64,000 bases of DNA from Verrucomicrobium spinosum DSM 4136 = JCM 18804 (GTDB lineage Bacteria; Verrucomicrobiota; Verrucomicrobiia; Verrucomicrobiales; Verrucomicrobiaceae): the NCBI RefSeq assembly GCF_000172155.1, contig NZ_ABIZ01000001.1, forward strand, positions 4,311,105 to 4,375,104. Reading direction: 5' to 3'. A program made the position numbers and the translations under genes. Each line of letters begins with the position of its first letter. The stretch's first letter is position 1. The notes under the pieces were generated by a model. The model had not been told where the DNA came from, searched no databases, and worked only from the letters and a program-made list of their open reading frames with translations. Below are positions 26,491 through 36,199 of the stretch, piece after piece.

Positions 26491-27651
26491 CTACGACAAC
26501 CGGTTCCGGAAGTCTTCGTAGCCGAAGCGGCGCACCACTCGCAGCTCCCCCGTGGCAGGATCGTAGGTATCAATGTCTGGGTGGGGCACTCCGTTGAAGG
26601 TGGTCGTTTTGACCATCGTATAGTGGCCCATGTCAGTGAAGATAAGTTTCTGACCGAGGTGCAGGGGCTCGGGGAACGAGTAAGCCCCGATCACATCACC
26701 TGCCAGGCAGGATGTCCCCCCCAGCTTGTAGGTGTACCCATGCTCGCCAGGCAGACCGGCCCCAATGATCTGGGGTCGATAGGGCATCTCCAGCACATCC
26801 GGCATATGGCAGGTGGCGGAGGTATCGAGGATGGCGGTTTTTTCCTCTGCTCCCACAATGTCCAGCACCGAGGTGACCAAATAGCCTGTATTCAGCGCGA
26901 TAGCCTCACCGGGCTCAAGATACACTTCCACATCGTGACGCTCACGAAACGCCTTCACAATTCGCACGAGTCTCTCTACATCGTAGCCAGGTTTGGTGAT
27001 GTGGTGGCCTCCTCCCATGTTCACCCACTTCACTTGCTTGAGAAACTTGGGAAAACGTCGCTCTACAGATTCGATAACTCGCTCCAGCACGTCGGAGTTC
27101 TGTTCACACAGCGCGTGAAAGTGGAGCCCTTCGAGACCGGTCAAATCAGCCCCTTCCAACTCGACGTCTCGGGTCCCCAACCGACATCCTGGAGAACAGG
27201 GATCGTAGAGGGCCACTTCGACCGTCGAGAGCTCGGGATTCACGCGCAGCCCGGGGCTCGGGCGATTGCCTTCAGCGCCTTCCAGCACCGGTTTAAATCG
27301 CTGCCACTGGGCAAGAGAGTTAAAAGAGATGTGGCAGGCTATGGGCAGGATCTGTTCCATCTCTGCCTCCTTGAATGCCGGGCAATAGACGTGCACTTCT
27401 TTTCCAAATTCATGATGGGCCAGCAGCGCCTCGTTGAGCCCGCTCGCGCAACATCCATGCAGATACTCGCGGACCAACCCAAAGGTGGAGAACATGGAGA
27501 AGCCCTTGAGGGCCAGGAGGATCTTCGCTCCAGACGCTTCCTGCACCTCGTGCAGCAGGGTGAGGTTCTTCTTAAGCAGGGCAAGGTCCACCACGTATGC
27601 GGGGGTGGCAACACGGGCGGGGTCAAAAGAAGTCGGGGCAGTGTAGGACAT
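26491..27651 (-). CDS. nspC: Carboxynorspermidine/carboxyspermidine decarboxylase
   Basis: This 386-residue, PLP-dependent fold-III enzyme removes the carboxyl group from carboxy(nor)spermidine to make (nor)spermidine. The PLP lysine is K49 (LLALKGFS). Family segments seen are VNMGGGHHIT, LEPGEAIALNTGYL and CLAGDVIGAY, the last containing the substrate-side Cys and Asp. The ATG at 27651 is preferred because the 13-residue upstream extension lacks family homology. The partner carboxynorspermidine dehydrogenase is not in the window. A hairpin in the 99-base gap before the YidB gene lacks a T-tract, so co-transcription is possible. Confidence 0.9.
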   Translation of the reverse strand: MSYTAPTSFDPARVATPAYVVDLALLKKNLTLLHEVQEASGAKILLALKGFSMFSTFGLVREYLHGCCASGLNEALLAHHEFGKEVHVYCPAFKEAEMEQILPIACHISFNSLAQWQRFKPVLEGAEGNRPSPGLRVNPELSTVEVALYDPCSPGCRLGTRDVELEGADLTGLEGLHFHALCEQNSDVLERVIESVERRFPKFLKQVKWVNMGGGHHITKPGYDVERLVRIVKAFRERHDVEVYLEPGEAIALNTGYLVTSVLDIVGAEEKTAILDTSATCHMPDVLEMPYRPQIIGAGLPGEHGYTYKLGGTSCLAGDVIGAYSFPEPLHLGQKLIFTDMGHYTMVKTTTFNGVPHPDIDTYDPATGELRVVRRFGYEDFRNRLS

Positions 27652-27847
27652 TGTGAAGGCGAGATCTGAACTAACGGGACGGAAAAGCACGCCGCAAGCG
27701 TGACCTGCATGCTTACGCCTCCGCGGCCTGTTGGCATCCGGTTTTAACAGGAAATTCCGTCACGTTCGGGGGTCCACGGCTAGCAATGCATAAAATAGGC
27801 GGTTCAAGGCATCTTTTTGCCACCGGAGGCCTCGCAGGACCCGATCC

Positions 27848-28141
27848 ATGGGCATGAAAACCATTCCTACTCTCCTCACCGCCTCCCTCGCCGCATTGAC
27901 CACGCTGCTGGTGTCCTGTGACTCCAAACAGGAGCAAGCGCGCGAACGCAGTATCGAAAACAAGGCGGACGCCCTGGAAGAGCAGGCCAAGGCCACTAAG
28001 AAAGAAGGGGAGCAACACGCAGATGCCATCGAAGACGCCAAGAAGGTCAACGATCTGAATGCGGACGCCACCCGGAAGGAAGCTGAGGCCAAGGCTGAGG
28101 CATTGAAGCGGGAGGCAGAAGCCACTCGCGAGCAGAAGTAG
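27848..28141 (+). CDS. Small coiled-coil lipoprotein
   Basis: This 97-residue protein has a lipoprotein signal with lipobox LVSC (C24). The remainder is a highly charged Ala/Glu/Lys helix likely to form a coiled coil, rather like Lpp-type or alanine-rich envelope lipoproteins. An alternative ATG lies six bases downstream. It is convergent with the ABC permease gene. A structural role in the envelope is inference from composition. Confidence 0.75.
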   Translation: MGMKTIPTLLTASLAALTTLLVSCDSKQEQARERSIENKADALEEQAKATKKEGEQHADAIEDAKKVNDLNADATRKEAEAKAEALKREAEATREQK

Positions 28142-28189
28142 GAAGTTCCTGCCTCTCCGTCGCCGACGCCTGACTACGGGACACCCCGA

Positions 28190-29176
28190 TCAGCCCGTCG
28201 GCGTTGCTCTTTTCAGCTGGCGTCTGCTCCGGTTTCGCCGCAGGTACTCGTCGGCAATCGCGCCCAAAAGGATCACCATACCGAGGACGACAAATTCCAG
28301 CTGGGTGGCAATCCCCAAAATGTTGATGGCGTTCAGTAGAACCCGAATCAGAGCGGTACCGATGAGGACTCCGATCACGCTCCCCTCTCCTCCCCGAAGG
28401 CTGCATCCCCCGAGAACGGCCGCCGCAATGGCATAGAGCTCGTAGAAGTTTCCCTGCGAGGCGGGCTGCACCGTATTCACGTCCAGCGCGAAGAGAATGC
28501 CACCGATGCCTGCGAGGGTAGAGCACAGCACGTAGGATAAGATCACCAGGCGGTCCGTGCGAATGCCGCTGTACCGCGCGGCCTCCTCATTCCGCCCCAG
28601 CGCGAACAAGTGACGCCCCCAGACGGTCTTGTTCAAGAATACCGCTGCAAGACCTGCGATCACTGCCAGGATGATCAGGGGTGCCGGAAGTCGGTAGTCG
28701 CCAAAAAAGGGAAGGGCGATGCGACCATTGGCGAACCAGCGCTGCCCATCATAGGCCGTACCAAAACCGAGAGTGCCGTCGTGCACGAGCCATCTCGCCA
28801 CGCCCCGATAAATTAGCAGGCCGCACAAAGTCACAACGAACGGCTGCAACTTGACCTTGGTGATGAGAAGCCCGTGCACCAACCCAATGGAGGCCGACAG
28901 CGCCGCGGTGACCACCAACGCCACTGGCACGGGCCAGCCCTTCTCAACCAACAGCCATCCCAGGACAGTGCCCACCAGACCCACCACGCTGCCGATGCTG
29001 AGGTCAATCCCACCAGTGATGATGACGAAGGTCACCGCCAAGCCGATGATCGCGTAGAGGGACACCCAGTTGACGAGGTTCTCAGCGTTGTACGGTATCA
29101 GGAAATTTGGATTCACCAGCGAGGTGACCACGCAGACAAACAGCAAAAGCAGGCTGATCCCCAAGTTTTTTTTCAT
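28190..29176 (-). CDS. Sugar ABC transporter permease (RbsC type)
   Basis: This 328-residue membrane protein belongs to the BPD_transp_2/RbsC family, with about 8-10 hydrophobic helices. It has the family segment VIITGGIDLSIGSVVGL and the cytoplasmic ATPase-contact loop GRHLFALGRNEEAARYSGI. It forms the channel of a pentose/hexose importer together with the ATPase (29193-30704) and the binding lipoprotein (30716-31732). The three genes are read in the order binding protein, ATPase, permease, with gaps of 11 and 16 bases. The sugar is unknown. Confidence 0.92.
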   Translation of the reverse strand: MKKNLGISLLLLFVCVVTSLVNPNFLIPYNAENLVNWVSLYAIIGLAVTFVIITGGIDLSIGSVVGLVGTVLGWLLVEKGWPVPVALVVTAALSASIGLVHGLLITKVKLQPFVVTLCGLLIYRGVARWLVHDGTLGFGTAYDGQRWFANGRIALPFFGDYRLPAPLIILAVIAGLAAVFLNKTVWGRHLFALGRNEEAARYSGIRTDRLVILSYVLCSTLAGIGGILFALDVNTVQPASQGNFYELYAIAAAVLGGCSLRGGEGSVIGVLIGTALIRVLLNAINILGIATQLEFVVLGMVILLGAIADEYLRRNRSRRQLKRATPTG

Positions 29177-29192
29177 ATCATGAACTAAGATG

Positions 29193-30704
29193 TCAATGCA
29201 GGCTCTGATTTGGGGCCGTGATGCCAGTGGCCAGTGCCATAATGCTCTCCTCGGTCGCTTCGGCCCTGGAGAGCTCCCCGCTCAGCCGCCCTTCGTGCAT
29301 CACGAGCACACGGTCAGACATGGCCAGCACCTCCTCCATTTCGCTGCTGGCGAAGAGCACCGCCATGCCTTCAGCAGTCAGCCTCTCCATCAGTTGATAG
29401 ATTTCAGCTTTGGCACCCACATCGATTCCGCGGGTCGGCTCATCCAACAACAGCACCTTGGGAGCCAAAGCCAGCCACTTGCCCAGGACAACCTTCTGCT
29501 GATTGCCACCGGACAATGTGCCGACCAAGGTATCGGGAGAGGCGGCCTTGATTCGCAATTGTTGCCCCAGGTCCGCAGCCAGGGCGGAACCGGCCTGTTC
29601 ATTCACAAAGATTCCAGCCTTGGCATCGCGAGCCAGGGTGGTCAGGGCGACATTCCATTGCACAGACTCCTCCAAAAAGACACCCAAGGTCTTCCGGTCC
29701 TCCGGGACCAGAGCAAGGCCGGCAGCAACAGCCTGATCCGGATGACGTGCAGGAAGCAACTGACCCGCCACTCTCACCTCCCCAGCAAGCGGAGGCACCA
29801 CCCCGAACAGGGCGCGCAACACCTCTGTCCGACCCGCCCCCACCAAACCCGCCAGGCCAACCATCTCACCACGACACACATGAAACGTCAACCGATTGGC
29901 GGGAAAGGCCTGCGTGCGGAGGGATTTCACCTCCAGCACCCTCTCTCCGGGCGGTCTTGCATCCAATGGCCGGGCACCGGAAAGATCCCTGCCCACCATC
30001 AGCCTCACCATGGCGTCGTGGGTTATTTCCTCCCTCGAAAGTGCCCCCACATTTCGACCGTCCCGCAGCGCAACCACCCGGTCTGCGAGAAGCTTCACCT
30101 CGCCCAGCCGGTGCGAGATGTAGAGGATGCTCAATCCGCGACTCCGGAGGTCGGCGATGACGCGAAAGAGAGTCTCTGTCTCCCTCAGCGAGAGACTCGA
30201 AGTCGGCTCATCCATGATGATCAGCTTCGCGTCCAGTGAGAGCGCCTTGGCAATCTCAACCAGCTGACGCTGGCCAAGGGACAAATCTGCGACAGGTGTG
30301 GTGGCCAAGAAGCCAGCGCCCAGTTGGTCCAGCAGGATCTGAGCGCGCTGCCGCATCACCTCGTGGCGGATGAAAATGCTCTGCCGGGGCTCCCTGCCTA
30401 GAAAGACATTGCCAGCGGCATCGAGATTGTCCGCCAGCACCAGTTCCTGATGAATCAAAGCGATCCCCAGAGACTGCGCATGCTGGACTCCTGACAGACC
30501 CACAGTGCGACCTTCAAATTGGATCTGTCCGCGGTCAGGGGACTGCATGCCCGCCAGGATCTTCATGAGCGTGCTCTTGCCGGCTCCGTTCTCCCCGATG
30601 ACAGCCACCAGTTCTCCTTTTGCGACTGCCAGACTCACATCGTCCAGAGCCCGGACACCGGGGAACTGTTTGCTTAGATTCTGAACTGACAGCAGATCGC
30701 TCAT
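29193..30704 (-). CDS. Sugar ABC transporter ATPase, two nucleotide-binding domains (RbsA/MglA type)
   Basis: This 503-residue protein has tandem ABC domains. The first has Walker A GENGAGKST (about residues 37-45), signature LSLGQRQLVEIAKAL and Walker B LIIMDEPTSSLS. The second has a degenerate Walker A (LVGAGRTE), signature LSGGNQQKVVLGKWL and Walker B VLLLDEPTRGID. The degenerate second site is normal for this family. It powers import by the RbsC-type permease encoded next. Confidence 0.94.
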   Translation of the reverse strand: MSDLLSVQNLSKQFPGVRALDDVSLAVAKGELVAVIGENGAGKSTLMKILAGMQSPDRGQIQFEGRTVGLSGVQHAQSLGIALIHQELVLADNLDAAGNVFLGREPRQSIFIRHEVMRQRAQILLDQLGAGFLATTPVADLSLGQRQLVEIAKALSLDAKLIIMDEPTSSLSLRETETLFRVIADLRSRGLSILYISHRLGEVKLLADRVVALRDGRNVGALSREEITHDAMVRLMVGRDLSGARPLDARPPGERVLEVKSLRTQAFPANRLTFHVCRGEMVGLAGLVGAGRTEVLRALFGVVPPLAGEVRVAGQLLPARHPDQAVAAGLALVPEDRKTLGVFLEESVQWNVALTTLARDAKAGIFVNEQAGSALAADLGQQLRIKAASPDTLVGTLSGGNQQKVVLGKWLALAPKVLLLDEPTRGIDVGAKAEIYQLMERLTAEGMAVLFASSEMEEVLAMSDRVLVMHEGRLSGELSRAEATEESIMALATGITAPNQSLH

Positions 30705-30715
30705 GATGGACCAGG

Positions 30716-31732
30716 CTATTCCACCTGCTTTTTCAGTTCCGTCCAGAATGTGTCCACATCTCCTTTTTTCACGGCCTTGGCGGGGACCTCGACGAATTTG
30801 CTGGCAGGCACAACGCTCTTGTCCCCCTTGGCGAGGGCCGCGAGGATGCGCACGCTCTCATGTCCGTATTGAAAGGGATTCTGCACGACCGTCGCGTAGA
30901 TATGGCCCTCCTGAATGCCGCGCAGGGTATCTTCTTCCTCGTCAAATCCGACAATTTTCACCTTCCCAAACAGATTGGCCTCTTTGACCGCCTCGTAGAT
31001 TTTGGGCGTGTTATACGAGAAGAGCCCCACCAGACAGCCAATGTCCGGGTGGCGGGTGATGGATTCCTGCACATTGGACTTGGCCTTGGCAAAGTCCACC
31101 TCATCGGTCCGGGTGCCGAGGATGGTGTACTTTTCGCCCTTCAGTTCAACATCAGGCGGATCGTCATGCCGCTCCCCTTGAGGCCTTCCCAGGAGCTCGT
31201 CCACACAGCCCTGGCGACGCTCCTTGGCATTGAGCTGACCCGCGCGTCCCACAAAAAACATCACACTGCCCCCGTCCGGCATCGCTTCCTTCACCAACTT
31301 GCCGCACAGGCGACCGGCTTGATAATTGTCCATGCCTACAAAACAGAGCCGGGGAGAGTCAGGGGCGTCACTGTCCTGGGTAATGAGATGGGTCTGCTGG
31401 GCCATGGTTTTCATGAGATCCAGTTGATTCTTGGGATCGGCCGGGCTGAAGGCAATCCCCGCCACGCCTCTCGCCAGAAGTTCCTCGACCATCCGTTTTT
31501 GATCGGTGGCACCGTTCTGGGGCATACGGACTTCCACCTCCACCCCATACTCGGCGGCTGCCTTGCGGGCCCCCTTCTCCGCGATCGTCCAGAAGGGAGC
31601 AATGGCGTTTCCGATGTACGCCACGCGAGGCTTTTTGCCGTCCGCGCCATTCGACGACGGACCGCATTGCACGAGGAGAGAAGCTGCCAGAACAGGGAGG
31701 GCCAGGGGAAGCAGAAAGCGGCGGCGTTTCAT
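30716..31732 (-). CDS. Sugar ABC transporter substrate-binding lipoprotein (RbsB type)
   Basis: This 338-residue periplasmic binding protein of the type-1 fold (Peripla_BP_4) has a signal with lipobox LVQC, so it is membrane-anchored. Family features include IGNAIAPFWTIAEKGARKAA, GVAGIAFSPADP and IVGFDEEEDTLRGIQEGHI. It is the first gene of the transporter operon. The ATG at 31732 begins the signal (MKRRRFLLP), and an upstream 24-residue extension was rejected. The gap to divergent flotillin is about 140 bases and should hold both promoters. Confidence 0.92.
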   Translation of the reverse strand: MKRRRFLLPLALPVLAASLLVQCGPSSNGADGKKPRVAYIGNAIAPFWTIAEKGARKAAAEYGVEVEVRMPQNGATDQKRMVEELLARGVAGIAFSPADPKNQLDLMKTMAQQTHLITQDSDAPDSPRLCFVGMDNYQAGRLCGKLVKEAMPDGGSVMFFVGRAGQLNAKERRQGCVDELLGRPQGERHDDPPDVELKGEKYTILGTRTDEVDFAKAKSNVQESITRHPDIGCLVGLFSYNTPKIYEAVKEANLFGKVKIVGFDEEEDTLRGIQEGHIYATVVQNPFQYGHESVRILAALAKGDKSVVPASKFVEVPAKAVKKGDVDTFWTELKKQVE

Positions 31733-31870
31733 GATTGATTTTGGAGATGGTAACTGGCTGGAACCACGCATGCTACGAAATCCCAAACGGCTCCGGCAAG
31801 GCAAATGTTTGCATGCAGAAATGCACCTTCTTTGTTGTCTCTACGATGCCACCATGCGAACATCTTTTTC

Positions 31871-33328
31871 ATGCCCTCCACAGCCGATCTCCCTCTGTTG
31901 TTCCTTGTTGGCGGTGTCGCCTTCCTCGTGCTGTCCACCTTGTGGATCCTCGCAACACGCTTCAAGCGGTGCCCCTCGGACAAGATACTGGTGGTGTACG
32001 GCAAGGTCGGCAAAGGGTTGAGCGCCCGGTGCATACATGGCGGCGCCACCTTCATCTGGCCGATGATCCAGGACTACCAGTTCCTCGATCTCATCCCTAT
32101 TCCGATCGACATCAAGCTGACTGGTGCCCTGTCCAAGCAGAACATCCGCGTCAACACGCCCTCCACCTTCACGGTCGGGGTCTCCACCAAGCCTGGCACG
32201 ATGGAAAACGCCGCCGAACGCATGCTGGGACTCTCCAACGAGTCCATCCGCGAACTGGCCAAGGACATCATCTTCGGCCAGATGCGCGTGGTTCTCGCGA
32301 CGATGTCCATTGAGGAGATCAACGCGGACCGCGATAAACTCATAGAGAACATCAGCCGCGGGGTCGAAGTGGAACTGGAGAAAGTGGGCCTCCAGCTCAT
32401 CAACGTGAACATTCAGGACATCACGGATGAGAGCGGCTACATTGAGGCTCTGGGTCAGGAAGCCGCCGCCCGCGCCATCAACGACGCAAAAATCAAGGTT
32501 TCCCAGGCCGAGCGCGATGGGGAGATTGGTCGCGCCCAGGCCCAGAAGGAGCAGAAGATTGTCGTGGCCCAAGCACAGGCTGAAGCCACCACCGGTGAAA
32601 ACCTAGCCGCTGTGGACATCGCGAACTCCAATGCCAACCGACTTGTGCAGGAGGCAGAGGCCAACCGCCAGGCTGAGGCCGCCCAGAATGTCGCCAATGC
32701 CCGTGTCCAGCAGGAAGCCTACCTCGCCCAGCGGGAGGCGGAAGTCGCCCGTGCAGAGAAGGACAAAGCCTCCCAGTACGCCAGTGTTGTCGTGCCCGCA
32801 GAGGTTGAAAAACTCCGCATGGAGACCATCGCAGCCGCGGATGCCGCCCGCATCCAGATTGAGGCGAAGGGCAAAGGCGATGCCATCCGCTACGTGCAAC
32901 AGGCGGAGGCCGATGGCCAGAAGGCCCGCTTCCTTGCAGAGGCGGATGGCCAGCGCGCCCGACTCCTCGCCGAAGCGGAAGGCACGGAAAAGGTACTCAA
33001 AAGCAAGGCGGAAGGTTTCCGGGCCCTGGTGGAAGTCACCGCCTCCCGCCCAGAACTCGCCATCAACCTGCTGATCACCGAGCAGCTGCCCCGCCTGGTG
33101 GAGGAGCAGGTCAAGGCCATCAGTAACATCAAGGTGGACAAGATCACCGTATGGGACAGCGGGGTCGGAGCCGACGGGAAAAACAGCACCGCCAGCTTTC
33201 TCAGCGGCCTCGCCGGCAGCCTGCCCCCCATCCATGAACTGGCAAAGAACGCCGGCATTGAACTGCCCAGCATTCTGGGCAAGACCGGCGAAATGGGTGG
33301 CGGCAAATCCTCTGGAACGTCCGCCTAG
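31871..33328 (+). CDS. Flotillin/SPFH-domain membrane-scaffold protein
   Basis: This 485-residue protein has an N-terminal membrane segment (LLFLVGGVAFLVLSTLWIL), an SPFH/band-7 domain (about 30-190, with GGATFIWPMIQDYQFLDLIPI) and a long Ala/Glu-rich coiled coil (about 190-400, repeats of AEAxxQA type). Flotillins oligomerise into membrane microdomains. It is followed 59 bases later by an NfeD-like gene, the usual partner family. The ATG at 31871 begins the membrane segment with a normal spacing. Confidence 0.92.
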   Translation: MPSTADLPLLFLVGGVAFLVLSTLWILATRFKRCPSDKILVVYGKVGKGLSARCIHGGATFIWPMIQDYQFLDLIPIPIDIKLTGALSKQNIRVNTPSTFTVGVSTKPGTMENAAERMLGLSNESIRELAKDIIFGQMRVVLATMSIEEINADRDKLIENISRGVEVELEKVGLQLINVNIQDITDESGYIEALGQEAAARAINDAKIKVSQAERDGEIGRAQAQKEQKIVVAQAQAEATTGENLAAVDIANSNANRLVQEAEANRQAEAAQNVANARVQQEAYLAQREAEVARAEKDKASQYASVVVPAEVEKLRMETIAAADAARIQIEAKGKGDAIRYVQQAEADGQKARFLAEADGQRARLLAEAEGTEKVLKSKAEGFRALVEVTASRPELAINLLITEQLPRLVEEQVKAISNIKVDKITVWDSGVGADGKNSTASFLSGLAGSLPPIHELAKNAGIELPSILGKTGEMGGGKSSGTSA

Positions 33329-33387
33329 ACGCGCCCCCCGCCATTCGCTGTTGTCAACTCGAACTCCCCTCCCCCTCCTGACCCACC

Positions 33388-33960
33388 ATGAACTTCCTAT
33401 TTGACTGGAGCACACTTGGCGTTGCGGAGAAGATCTTCACCGCCATCGGCACCGTGGCGATCGTGCTGATCCTGTTGCAGTCCTTGATGTCTCTGGTGGG
33501 GGGTGAGGTGGATCATGACTATGACATCAGCGACATGGATGGCCACGCGGGCCACTCGTGGGGCCTGCTGTCCATTCGTGGGCTGTTTGGTTACATGCTC
33601 GGTCTGGGCTGGGGCGGCATCATTGCCCTGCGCTACGGCTTCGGGGTTTTTGCCGCCACCTTGTTGGGAAGCGCCCTGGGCGTGAGCATCGGCTTGGTGC
33701 TCGGTCTGCTCATGAAGGCCATGCACTCCCTCCGCAGCGAAGGGACGTTGAACCTGCAAAACGCCATCGGCCAATCTGGTACGGTCTATCAACGCATCCC
33801 AGCGGGCAGAGGCGGACTCGGAAAGATTCAGATCCTAGTACAGGGTCGATTGCAGACTCTTGAGGCATGCACGGATGCTACCACCGACCTCTCCCCCCAG
33901 CGGCAGGTGAAGGTGGTGCAGGTGGTCTCAGGAAACACCCTCCTGGTGGAACAGGTCTGA
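33388..33960 (+). CDS. NfeD-like membrane protein with C-terminal OB-fold
   Basis: This 190-residue protein has about three hydrophobic stretches (IFTAIGTVAIVLILLQSLMS, IRGLFGYMLGLGWGG and FAATLLGSALGVSIGLVLGL). A His/Asp-rich loop, DHDYDISDMDGHAGHSW, sits between the first two. The C-terminal ~65 residues (GQSGTVYQRIPAGRGGLGKI, then VVQVVSGNTLLVEQV) form the NfeD OB-like domain. NfeD proteins pair with flotillin/stomatin proteins, as here. The next gene starts 14 bases later. Confidence 0.85.
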   Translation: MNFLFDWSTLGVAEKIFTAIGTVAIVLILLQSLMSLVGGEVDHDYDISDMDGHAGHSWGLLSIRGLFGYMLGLGWGGIIALRYGFGVFAATLLGSALGVSIGLVLGLLMKAMHSLRSEGTLNLQNAIGQSGTVYQRIPAGRGGLGKIQILVQGRLQTLEACTDATTDLSPQRQVKVVQVVSGNTLLVEQV

Positions 33961-33973
33961 TGCCATCATCGCA

Positions 33974-35323
33974 ATGAATCCCCCGATCCGCGATGTTTCA
34001 TGCCGTCGCGGCTTTCTGCGAACCAGTGCCGGGGCCCTCCCAGCGCTGCTTTGTGGGCAGACGATGGCTTTCCCACCGGAGCGGACCAGTCTGACCAGAG
34101 GACCCGCCGAGGCAGCCCATGCGGAGATCTGGCGTCGCTTCGTCACCGCAGACCACGGTACGCTCCTGCATTATGCCGGATTGAATGGCGAAGTCGTGCT
34201 CCCCACCCCAGAAGACTGCAGAGCCGCGCGTCCCAACGGGATGAGCTGGTCCACTCCCATTGAGGACGGCCCATTCTTCGGGGGTCTCTATCTCGCCGCA
34301 CTCTGCCAGCGCTGGCAGGTGCTCAAAACACCTGAAGCTGCAAAAAGCGCCCGCCGTATTGCCGAAGGATTGGTCAAGCTCGCCAAGGTCAGTGAGACGC
34401 CAGGCTTTGTTGCACGGGGCCTGGCATCTGATGGCCGCAGCCACTACCCCGCCAGTTCTGAAGACCAGTTCTTCCCATGGCTCTACGGCCTCTGGCACTT
34501 CGTGACGTCGAATCTCCCCACCGAGACAGAGAGACTCGAAGTCCAGGCACTCATAAAGAAGCATGTGCGGGCCGTGGAGGAGCACCAGTGGCGCGTGCCA
34601 TGTGATCCGCCGGCCTTTGGATTTCGTGGAGATTTCTTGCGCCCCAAAGCCACGGATGCCTCCCGTCTGCTCTTCATCCATCGCATCATGCACACCTTGA
34701 CGGGACAGGAGCGATGGCGGCTCCGCTACCGTGAACTGGCACAGGAGAAGGTCGGCAAGGTCCCCCGCTCCAGGCTGGAGTGGTGTGCCGCAGGACTTGC
34801 CCTCGATCCGCCGGAAGTGCGGGAGTCATTTCTCTGGACCTCCAGCATGTCTCAGGCAGCCCTTCGCACCCTCTGGAAGACGGAGGAAGATCCCCAGTGG
34901 AAGAAGGCCTATGCAGAAGGGCTTTCCGCCACGGCCAGAGCTGCAGTGCCGCATCTTGCCAGACGAAACCATTACCGTCGCGACGACAGGAGCCCCTTTG
35001 ACATTGACTGGCGTTTCCTGAACCAGCATTGGATCACCCAGGGGAATTGTGATGCAGCCATCCAACTCGCCCGCACCCAGCTTCCCAAGTGGGCGGAGCA
35101 CAATCCACGGAGCCAATGGGAAGATGATTGCATGCGAGAACCGCTCTTTGCAGCCTGGATGATCAGCTTGAGTGCAGACAGTGATGTGATGGAAGCGACC
35201 CGCTCACGCGTGGCAGAACTTCTCAGCACCTACGAATGGCACGGCTTGTACACCAGCTTGTTTTTCATCGCGGTGGCAGTGCATTACCAGACCGAGCTGC
35301 ACCACCTTGAAATCACCCCATGA
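33974..35323 (+). CDS. Exported six-hairpin-like (alpha/alpha-toroid) protein
   Basis: This 449-residue protein has a twin-arginine-like signal (SCRRGFLRTSAGALPALL, residues 9-27), so export may go through the Tat system. The rest is helical with many Trp/Tyr/His residues (EIWRRFVTADHGTLLHYAGL, DQFFPWLYGLWHFVTS), reminiscent of six-hairpin glycosidase folds. No catalytic residues are assigned. Its stop overlaps the start of the alpha/beta hydrolase gene by four bases (ATGA), which implies coupled production. Confidence 0.65.
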   Translation: MNPPIRDVSCRRGFLRTSAGALPALLCGQTMAFPPERTSLTRGPAEAAHAEIWRRFVTADHGTLLHYAGLNGEVVLPTPEDCRAARPNGMSWSTPIEDGPFFGGLYLAALCQRWQVLKTPEAAKSARRIAEGLVKLAKVSETPGFVARGLASDGRSHYPASSEDQFFPWLYGLWHFVTSNLPTETERLEVQALIKKHVRAVEEHQWRVPCDPPAFGFRGDFLRPKATDASRLLFIHRIMHTLTGQERWRLRYRELAQEKVGKVPRSRLEWCAAGLALDPPEVRESFLWTSSMSQAALRTLWKTEEDPQWKKAYAEGLSATARAAVPHLARRNHYRRDDRSPFDIDWRFLNQHWITQGNCDAAIQLARTQLPKWAEHNPRSQWEDDCMREPLFAAWMISLSADSDVMEATRSRVAELLSTYEWHGLYTSLFFIAVAVHYQTELHHLEITP

Positions 35324-36171
35324 CGCCTCCCACCCCATCCACCTCCTCAGTCGTCAAAAGATTGGGCTGCCCTCTCCACTTCAAGATCTCCGGTCATACC
35401 GGCCCAAAGGTGCTCTTCATCCAAGGCACAGGGTTGCACGGTGACGGATGGCTGCCCCAAGTGGAGGAGCTGTCGAAGGATCACCAATGCCTCACCTTCG
35501 ACAACCGCGGCATTGGCAGGAGCCTGCCTGTTGGTCAGGCGGAGATCAGCGTCCCTCAAATGGCAATGGATGCCCGAGCAGTCCTGGATCACGTCGGGTG
35601 GGAGAGCGCCCATGTGGTGGGCCATTCTCTGGGAGGTCTGGTCGCCCTGCAGCTTGCCCTGACTGAAAGGGCCCGCGTGGCCAGCCTGGCTTTGCTCTGC
35701 ACCTTTGCCGACGGACGTGCGGCCACTGGCATGACTTGGCCGAAGCTCTGGGTGGGGCTCCGTTCCTATCTGGGCACGCGGGCCATGCGACGTCAGGCAT
35801 TCCTCCAGATGGTCATGCCCAAACACCACCTGAGACAAACGCCCGATTTGAATGCCCTCGCCATTCGTCTGGAACCGATCTTTGGCCACGACTTGGCCGA
35901 TCACCCGCCCGTTGAAATGAAGCAGCTTCGTGCCATGGGCGGCTGCAATCTCACGCATCGTCTCCGTGAACTTGACGGTCTGCCCACGATGGTCGTGACG
36001 GCGGCTCATGACATCATCGCGGGCATCGCCCCCGGGCGGATCATTGCCGAGAGCATCCCGGGTGCCACGTACCATGCGCTGCCTGATGCCGGGCATGGCG
36101 CAACCATCCAGTGTGCCGATCAGGTCAATGCATGGCTGAGATCATCTTGGGCGACCGTGCAGTTGCCATAG
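35320..36171 (+). CDS. Alpha/beta-fold hydrolase
   Basis: This 283-residue protein has the alpha/beta hydrolase features FIQGTGLHGDGW (oxyanion loop), GHSLGG with the nucleophile Ser, a later acidic residue in VVTAAHDIIAG and the catalytic His in DAGHGATIQ. The class includes esterases and lactonases; the substrate is unknown. There is no signal peptide, so it is cytoplasmic, although the coupled upstream gene is exported. It is convergent with the DUF486 gene. Confidence 0.85.
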   Translation: MTPPTPSTSSVVKRLGCPLHFKISGHTGPKVLFIQGTGLHGDGWLPQVEELSKDHQCLTFDNRGIGRSLPVGQAEISVPQMAMDARAVLDHVGWESAHVVGHSLGGLVALQLALTERARVASLALLCTFADGRAATGMTWPKLWVGLRSYLGTRAMRRQAFLQMVMPKHHLRQTPDLNALAIRLEPIFGHDLADHPPVEMKQLRAMGGCNLTHRLRELDGLPTMVVTAAHDIIAGIAPGRIIAESIPGATYHALPDAGHGATIQCADQVNAWLRSSWATVQLP

Positions 36172-36199
36172 TGGACCGGAGATCACCGCCGCCGCTCCA

